Both the position numbers and the translations under genes were made by a program. Source: Ephydatia muelleri (Eukaryota; Porifera; Demospongiae; Spongillida; Spongillidae). From it: a DNA stretch of 64,000 bases. Positions within the stretch are counted from its first letter, which is position 1. Each line of letters begins with the position of its first letter. This document shows positions 57,456 through 64,000 of the stretch, one piece after another. The notes beneath the pieces were generated by a model. It did no database searches, was not told where the DNA came from, and saw nothing but the letters and a program-made list of their open reading frames with translations. The stretch is from assembly GCA_013339895.1 (NCBI GenBank), contig JABACO010000023.1:365501-429500 (forward strand), read 5' to 3'.

Positions 57456-60400
57456 CTACAAGTTACTTCCTGTATGAGCATTCAGCAGTACCTGCGATGT
57501 CAGTTCAACCCTTCTCTCCATTTTCATTCGCTCTCCCTCTTTGCACAAGGTTACCATGACGACGGCAAGCACAATGAGAGTGGTGGTCAAGTAGATTATG
57601 ACCACTACATACACCCGCTGTATACGACCGTCAAAGCCACTCAAACCGCTTGAAACCTTTCTGCACGAGGGGAAGTACAGGTCGCTGGAACATATGACAT
57701 CACTGGCAGCTTGGGACAGCAGGAGATGGACAGAGCCATTCGACGTGCCAAAGAATATCCCACTCACGTTCTGACGCACAGTTGCAGATGATTGGGTGCA
57801 TATGGAGGTGTTGATGAGGTCGGTGGAAGGAACGCTGCAGGTCTGGGTGTTCCAGTACTGATAGAGGAGCTGAACCCTGTTATGGGGATGTGAGGGTGAG
57901 GGTGATGGAAGTGGAGAGGGATGTGGGGGTGAGGGTGATGGAAGTGGAGAGGGATGTGGGGGTGAGGGTGATGGAAGTGGAGAGGGATGTGGGGGTGAGG
58001 GTGATGGAAGTGGAGAGGGATGTGGGGGTGAGGGTGATGGAAGTGGAGAGGGATGTGGGGGTGAGGGTGATGGAAGTGGAGAGGGATGTGGGGGGTGAGG
58101 GTGATGGAAGTGGAGAGGGATGTGGGGGTGAGGGTGATGGAAGTGGAGATAAACATTTACCTTCCTTGTTGTGTGGTTAAAGGTAGAGATTGAAGGTTCA
58201 GCAAAGCTATGTAATACTGTGTAGAGAACACAAATTGTTTGGTAAGCACTGACCAAGTATGCATCATAAGATAATTTTTCAGTGTCTCTCCTCCCATTTT
58301 CTTCTCTCCCTTCTTCCATCTCCTTCTCTCCTCCTCCCATCTCCTTCTCCCCATCTTCTCCCTTTCCCTTCATTCAACATTCCATGCACACACGCACCTG
58401 CTCCAGAAAGCTTTGTGACTCTATAAACGGGTTCAGTGCTATGGCAACACTCAGTGAATTGAACTCTGCAGGAGCAATGCTACCATTCATCAGGAGACTT
58501 GTGATTGTATTGTTCAAACTAATGAGAAGAACACATCATCATGATATCTTCCAGCAACTGCTTCCACATCCTCCTCCTTTCTATTTCCCTCACCCTCTTC
58601 CCACCTTCCCCTCCCCCTCACCATTTCCAGTGCTAGAAGGCACACACGCTGGTACTTACTACACAAGATATGTCATCACAGCCTGTCTGGCAGTTGCCTT
58701 CAGCTGGTAGCTAAGAGACTGTACGAAGCTATTGGTAGTGTCAGCACTTTGCATGCCTCTGCTTAGAAGCTGACTGATGAAGGATGAAGTAGCTGTTAGA
58801 ATATCTGCCTCGAAAGATTGCTGAAAGGAAATAAAAACAGTGCTTGGATACATGATGGAGACGTGAGTGATGGAGACATGATGGAGACGTGATGGAGACG
58901 TGATGGAGACATGATGGAGACATGATGGAGACATGATAGAGATGTGATGGAGACATGATGGAGACATGATGGAGACATGATGGAGACATGATTGAGACAT
59001 GATGGAGACATGAGTGATGGAGACATGATGGAGACATGATGGAGACATGAGTGATGGAGACATGATGGAGACATGATGGAGACGTGATGGAGACATGATG
59101 GAGACATGATGGAGACATGATGGAGACATGATAGAGATGTGATGGAGACATGATGGAGACATGATGGAGACATGATGGAGACATGATGGAGACATGATGG
59201 AGACATGATGGAGACATGATGGAGACATGATGGAGACACGAGTGATGGAGACATGAGTGATGGAGACATGAGTGATGGAGACATGATGGAGACATGATGG
59301 AGACGTGATGGAGACATGATGGAGACATGATGGAGACGTGATAGAGATGTGATGGAGACATGATGGAGACATGATGGAGACATGATGGAGACATGATGGA
59401 GACATGATGGAGACATGATTGAGACATGATGGAGACATGAGTGATGGAGACATGATGGAGATGTGATGGAGACATGATGGAGACATGATGGAAACATGAT
59501 GGAGATGTGGAGACATGATGGAGACAAATATCCAAACTGATAGGGCTACATATGAAGCAATGAAGGCATACATTCTCCATTATTTGCTCTACATTCAGAC
59601 TATGGTATAGTGAAGGGCTCGACGTTTCTGTGATACAGTGATTCGCCACAGATCAGATCAGATTTAATCTATGATCAATTGACTGTAATGTTTGACATGG
59701 TCTATAGATGCGGCTCCAAGTTAAAGCAACCTAAGGGTTAAATATCATATGTACAGAGTTGGGGGGGGGGTTGTACTGACAGAGTGGGTGTGGGAGTGTG
59801 TGCCCTACCTCTGGTTTGAAATGAGGGGGAGGGAGGGGGGGGGGACGGGCACCGTAAGCTCCCCCAATGGGGTCTGGGGTACAGCCCTAAATGCTTTAAC
59901 CTTTAAATGCCTTAACCTTTATCCTCATAAAGTACACAATTTTAACAAGTGGAACAACTTCCATCCACTCATAGTGGGATGGTACAGCTAATGTGTATGT
60001 ATGCATTCATATACTGTTCCAAAAATATCTCAATGGCTAAAATTACGGCTTACAAGTTTGTTGCTCACGGAAAACAGAGCAAACATATCTGTCTTATCTT
60101 TGTGAATCATACACCATTTTAATCTGACCTAATGCACTGTGCTACTGTGCTATGAAGCTTTAGACGCTGTAGGAACTAAACTCCTTACACTCACCACCTT
60201 TATAGTGGTTATTAAAAGAATTTAACTATGTTATAGCTTGACTAGTCACTTGATTGGTTCGCCTTGACATCAGACTTTCATTTCATTTCTGTAAACATTT
60301 AATAACCGTATACATGTAAATCCATCTGGACATTTAATAAATCCCCTAGATAACTATGAATGTAAAGCTAACCACTGTACATCTAGCGTATCGTTGCCAT

Positions 60401-61048
60401 CACTGCACTGCACTGCATCGATTATTGCGCGTACGCTTGCCCAGTAATTTCTATGGCCACGCCCTTACCCACGGCTTTTATACTAACTTTGCCAACGGTG
60501 CCCAGCAAAGTTTGCGACAGATTCTGAATGTCCAGTAACCTTTCCCGCGTCACATCACTTAACGGTGCGCCATTGTTTTGCGTCAAGGCCAATACGACGC
60601 TGACAGGAAGATGTCCGATGGCCTATATAGACGTAACACGGCTCCGAGTAAAAGCAACTGCGTTCGCATATACTCAGTTACTTCCTTACCTGGAGGTCCA
60701 GGTATCCCGGAGGGCAGATCGATACATTAAAAGATGTGTTGTCGCTTCTCACAAACACCACGATGTCCTGCGACTATAGAAAATATCGACTCCTGAGATC
60801 CAATGCGGCACATCTCAGCCTACCTTCTCTCTCGTATGTATCAGAATTGGGAGATGGTTACTGGTTATAAACTGGATGCTTTCAGAGCGGAGCGCTTTAA
60901 ACACGTCTTCTGTCGCGCTGAAGGCGGGATAACTACTTGATCCAGCGGTTCTTATCATCCTCTCACTTGTGTGCCACTTCAATGTGGCTGACGCAAACGC
61001 TAACATCATTATATGAAACGCAAGTGTTTTCAGTCCGCAGGCAACCAT
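57456..61048 (-). CDS. Unrecognised type I single-pass membrane protein
   Basis: I do not recognise this protein. Predicted exons: 60824-61048, 60690-60767, 60488-60622, 58663-58820, 58398-58518, 58161-58216 and 57456-57876. Phases close to 397 aa. The N-terminus MVACGLKTLAFHIMMLAFASA looks like a signal peptide. The ectodomain, about 330 residues, has many N-glycosylation motifs (NTS, NVS, NNT, NGS, NTS, NVS, NGS) and cysteines mostly in the last third (QTCSVPSTDLINTSICTQ, DVICSSDLYFPSCRKV). One hydrophobic helix (VYVVVIIYLTTTLIVLAVVM) precedes a 30-residue basic tail (KEGERMKMERRVELTSQVLL). It could be a receptor ectodomain with a Cache-like or other alpha/beta fold, but that is a guess. 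The 1.67-kb third intron could hide another exon. Confidence 0.72.
57888..58150. repeat. 30-bp minisatellite in an intron of the membrane protein gene
   Basis: About nine copies of GGGTGAGGGTGATGGAAGTG plus GAGAGGGATGTG. It fills the intron between the exons at 58161 and 57876 without including either splice site. Confidence 0.9.
58855..59525. repeat. 11-12-bp minisatellite in an intron of the membrane protein gene
   Basis: About 55 copies of GATGGAGACAT with GAGT insertions, inside the long third intron. Minus-strand open frames of about 300 codons (HHVSIMSPSCL repeats) are artefacts. Confidence 0.92.
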
Positions 61049-63076
61049 CTCCGACTGTTGACGTTTGCCGAAGTCCGTAGCCACGCCCTCTCAAAACTCG
61101 CTATTCTCGTTCCCAGGCGGCTCTTCTAGGAATACTATTCTGCAGGTACTGTCCAAAAGAAATGCGCGTTCAGGCACGATGCACCATTACACTCTGACCT
61201 GCCGAAATATTCTTCACTGGTACTATTCAGAGTTGTAATTACATGTAGGTCTAGCCCTAATTAAATTCATGTGTGTTAATAAAAGACATGACATGGAAAA
61301 AGCAAAAGCTTGAAGGGTCATGATGCTGTCAAAATAGAATTCACACTCACTCACTCAGCCATGCTAAAGGTTTCCGATCGCGATATATCACTAAGTAAAG
61401 TATACATAAGCTTGACTCCTTTTCAACATTCTGTCAATGCAGGAATTGGCAAAGGAGGGCCCACCAATTCGATACAATAAAAAATGTGGTCAACGTAGTA
61501 ACCTATGAATTTATTTACAGGTACCCTGGATCCGCCATTGTTTGTTTTGTGTTGTTTTGTTTGTATATAATATTTACATTAGTACATAATAGCAAATTGA
61601 CAACAAACACACAAACACACACACAAAAAACTACGTGAACAGTTCATTTTCTTGTTGAGGTGTTTGGGGATAGGATTGGACCAGGATTGATCGAGCGTTA
61701 GCTCTAACCAATATCAGGCTGAGGGCCATATATACCTTGGACTTGGGGTTGTCTTGTGTTTTTTTTGGTCTTTGGTTTTTTTATTTTTTATTTTTGTTGT
61801 TGTTTTTGTGGGTTTTTTTTTTCCAGTTAGCCTTAAAATTTTGGGCACGCCCCTGCGTAGAAATTAAATGTTCTTGGGGCTGTTCATATATTATGTCACG
61901 CTCATGGGGGGGGGGGGGGGGGGGGGGGGGGGGCATTAAAATGAAAGTGATGTAATGGCCTTACCGATTAACTGATCTAATTATGAAATCTCTATCCATT
62001 TTACGCATGAGTTTTTATCCCCGCCATGACATAAATTAACTAATTCACTGCTGTAGCTAAAAGTATAAAATACACACATAATACACACATAGTACACACA
62101 TAATACACACGGGTATATCATACTTGACAGGGTACACGCGTAGCATGGAACATTATGCAATGGGGGCGGATATAAATGTAGTGAAAATGGCCAACAAACA
62201 AAGCAGGTAAAAAGCTTGGGTATTTATTGGTCAGTTGAAATTCACGGAACTCATATTGCCGTATTCATAAATGAAGAACATTTTTATGACCTTGAAGGAG
62301 AGGAGAAAGGAAGGTCAAGTAATGTTGCATGAAAAATGCGCCGGTAGACTGATGTAATACGATTAAACAAGCAAGCTGCATACGCCTCTTGCTACTGGGG
62401 CACATCCATAAGATTCAGCATCCGGATTACAGTATCGATGGACGAGTATATGTATAGCCGGTAGCATTCAGATATGCCCAGGGCAGTATGGCAGTGTGCA
62501 ATCCATTCAGAAAACCACGAGCCTGAGAAAAGTTTAAAACCTACACGTGGGCAGTAAATATTTCGAAGACAGGATACGTCTCTCGCGTTCGAAGTCACCT
62601 GATAGCGGCTTGCATTGTAACTCATTAAAAATGCGCATATATAGATGCATTGTGGGAGAATATAATTTAATGCTGTACTGTAGTGCTATATTATCCATAG
62701 AGTCGAAGAATGCTTGACCCTTGACACTTTTATGTGTAAGAATGCGCGTTGCATGGGGAGGTGTTCTTGAATATGTCAGCTTTAACTCGTGTTGTGTAGT
62801 TCGCCCATCGTGTTTGAACTAAGAGCATGGTCATTCTCCATGCGACCCCAAATGCGTGTACAGACCGTCGTAATTGATTGTGAGTTCACCACCCCCACCC
62901 CCCCCCCCACACAACACGCGTTTTTTTTGCACAGCAGATGAGACATGGCTATGCCAAAATAACCATTACAGACACATACTTTAGTAAAGAATAGGAAAAA
63001 AATCATAAGTAGAGTTTGTTTTAGAAACTGTCACAGAAGCTACCAAATAAAAACCAGGCATTCTGTGAAACAGATA
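61049..63076. other. Intergenic, no gene seen
   Basis: 2.0 kb between the start of the membrane protein gene and the aldo-keto reductase 3' end. It includes a T/G-rich tract near 61745-61825, a 28-bp poly-G run near 61905-61933 and short ACACATA units at 62070-62110. The 77-codon minus open frame at 62392-62625 has no recognisable motif. Confidence 0.5.
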
Positions 63077-63524
63077 TCAGTGTTGTAACACAAAGTGTTC
63101 ATCTTGCAAGACATCCCACAGCTCTTCCTCCGACTGTCCCCTCTTCAGCATGACAGAGCTTAGGAACCTCAGGTTTCTGTCCAGTGCCTTCAGCTTCTGA
63201 AGGTCCTCTGTATCAAGCTTGACCTCTGTGGCCTTGAGGTTCTCCCTAATCCTGTCAGGGTTCACAGACTTGGGTATCACCACCAGACCTCGGTGAAGCT
63301 GGAATGCTATGCAGACCTAAAATTGTGCCCTGAACTAAAAGGTTTGGAGTGGTGCCACAAACACAACCAAAGGGCACATGCACGATCACACACCTGTGCA
63401 GGCGTGGCTCCATGCCTTGCTGCTATTTCCCGTATTACGAGGTCAGCAAGAATATCCACATCAGTCTTCCTCTTCGAGGAGCGGCCTGGGCCCCCCAGAG
63501 GGGAGTATGCTTCAAGGATAATTC
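63077..63524 (-). CDS. Aldo-keto reductase, C-terminal exons (partial)
   Basis: Two predicted exons, 63394-63524 and 63077-63316 (stop at 63077), in phase with each other. The first gives GIILEAYSPLGGPGR followed by EIAARHGATPAQ. The second gives VCIAFQLHRGLVVIPKSVNP, RIRENLKATEVKLDTEDLQK and a tail DEHFVLQH. These match the second half of NAD(P)H-dependent aldo-keto reductases: the AYSPLG strand, the VIPKS cofactor-binding loop with R-I-x-E-N, and the final helix. The catalytic tetrad lies upstream, beyond the right edge or in exons I cannot see between 63525 and 64000. The substrate cannot be inferred. Confidence 0.9.
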
Positions 63525-64000
63525 CTTAAGCATAAAAATGTGTCAGGTCACAGTTGGAGACAGCCCACATTGCATGTTGATATGGAATGCACTACATTTA
63601 GACAACTGCATGTAGTGCTGGAGACAGGATCACATGCACAGTGGTTTAAGATGCAGACATTGGGTTAGGGAATGACTTTGATGTTTTTTTACATAATTTA
63701 ACTCAAAATAGCCCAAAGTATCAGATTTCACTAAAATAATTGAAATTCAGTTTTACTCAAAATGTTGAAGCTAAAAAAAGATGAAAATTTTGATTTCCGA
63801 CATCAACGTCTTTATACTAAACTACACATTTAATGGAACAAATGGGAGGAAGAATGAATATGTAGTTAGATAGCGTTTTCTCCTGCCTTTCGAAAGATAC
63901 CAAATGTATTATAGCTTATGTCTTTGGAATATATCCTTTTTGCAATGAAAGGCGGGCAAGACGAGGAAATGTTAGATTGTACCGCCTTACTTCCCTCGGC
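63525..64000. other. Probable aldo-keto reductase intron
   Basis: The next upstream exon of the partial aldo-keto reductase is not visible here, so this is likely intron reaching the window edge. AT-rich, no repeat. Confidence 0.4.

Noticed and set aside
58659-59649. About 300-codon HHVSIMSPSCL open frames
   Set aside because: 12-bp satellite translation. Only the end before 58663-58820 is exon of the membrane protein gene.
62392-62625. 77-codon minus-strand open frame
   Set aside because: No homology, no splice context and a length expected by chance.

Overview
The window is animal nuclear DNA, most likely from a sponge (Porifera, probably a demosponge). The genes are intron-rich with canonical GT-AG introns, many only 55-75 nt long. 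Spacing is tight and three gene pairs start head to head within about 100-210 bp. The families include metazoan-type proteins (RGS22, CLIP3/4, CIB, supervillin) together with a sterol C-24 methyltransferase, which most animals lack but sponges have. No species can be named from sequence alone, and another early-branching animal is not excluded.

Layout, left to right. (1) 13-8087: two TFIIS (TCEA) paralogues on the minus strand flank a plus-strand mitochondrial enoyl reductase, MECR (3801-5825). (2) 8088-11278: AT-rich intergenic DNA with three decayed fragments of one retroelement family. (3) 11279-20763: RGS22 on the minus strand. It starts 103 bp from SPAG7 (20867-22805, plus). (4) 22997-24402: sterol 24-C-methyltransferase on the minus strand, then 2.3 kb without a gene. 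(5) 26659-41156: a CLIP3/4-like gene on the minus strand, with ankyrin repeats and three CAP-Gly domains. (6) 41742-43002: a CIB family EF-hand protein on the minus strand, head to head with supervillin (43212-55784, plus, about 2262 aa). (7) 56095-56484: single-exon RPB6 on the minus strand, then a 755-bp foldback transposon. (8) 57456-61048: an unrecognised single-pass membrane protein on the minus strand. (9) 63077-63524: the 3' end of an aldo-keto reductase on the minus strand, running off the right edge.

I rebuilt the exons by eye from splice consensus, reading phase and remembered family sequence. The phases close along almost every chain. The rebuilt lengths (TFIIS 347 and 291, MECR 377, RGS22 1267, SPAG7 218, CLIP 701, CIB 181, supervillin 2262 aa) fit their families. 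These are predictions without RNA evidence.

The most unusual feature is the relation between introns and minisatellites. Introns here are full of tandem repeats. In at least seven cases the repeat unit itself spans an exon-intron junction, so a functional-looking splice site plus a few exon bases is copied 4 to about 70 times. These are the TFIIS-1 terminal exon (5-186), a TFIIS-2 donor (6127-6252), two RGS22 acceptors (16055-16280 and 19031-19400), a CLIP acceptor (34900-35035) and two CLIP donors (27780-30372 and 36045-36662). This looks like a recurrent process that seeds tandem arrays at splice junctions.
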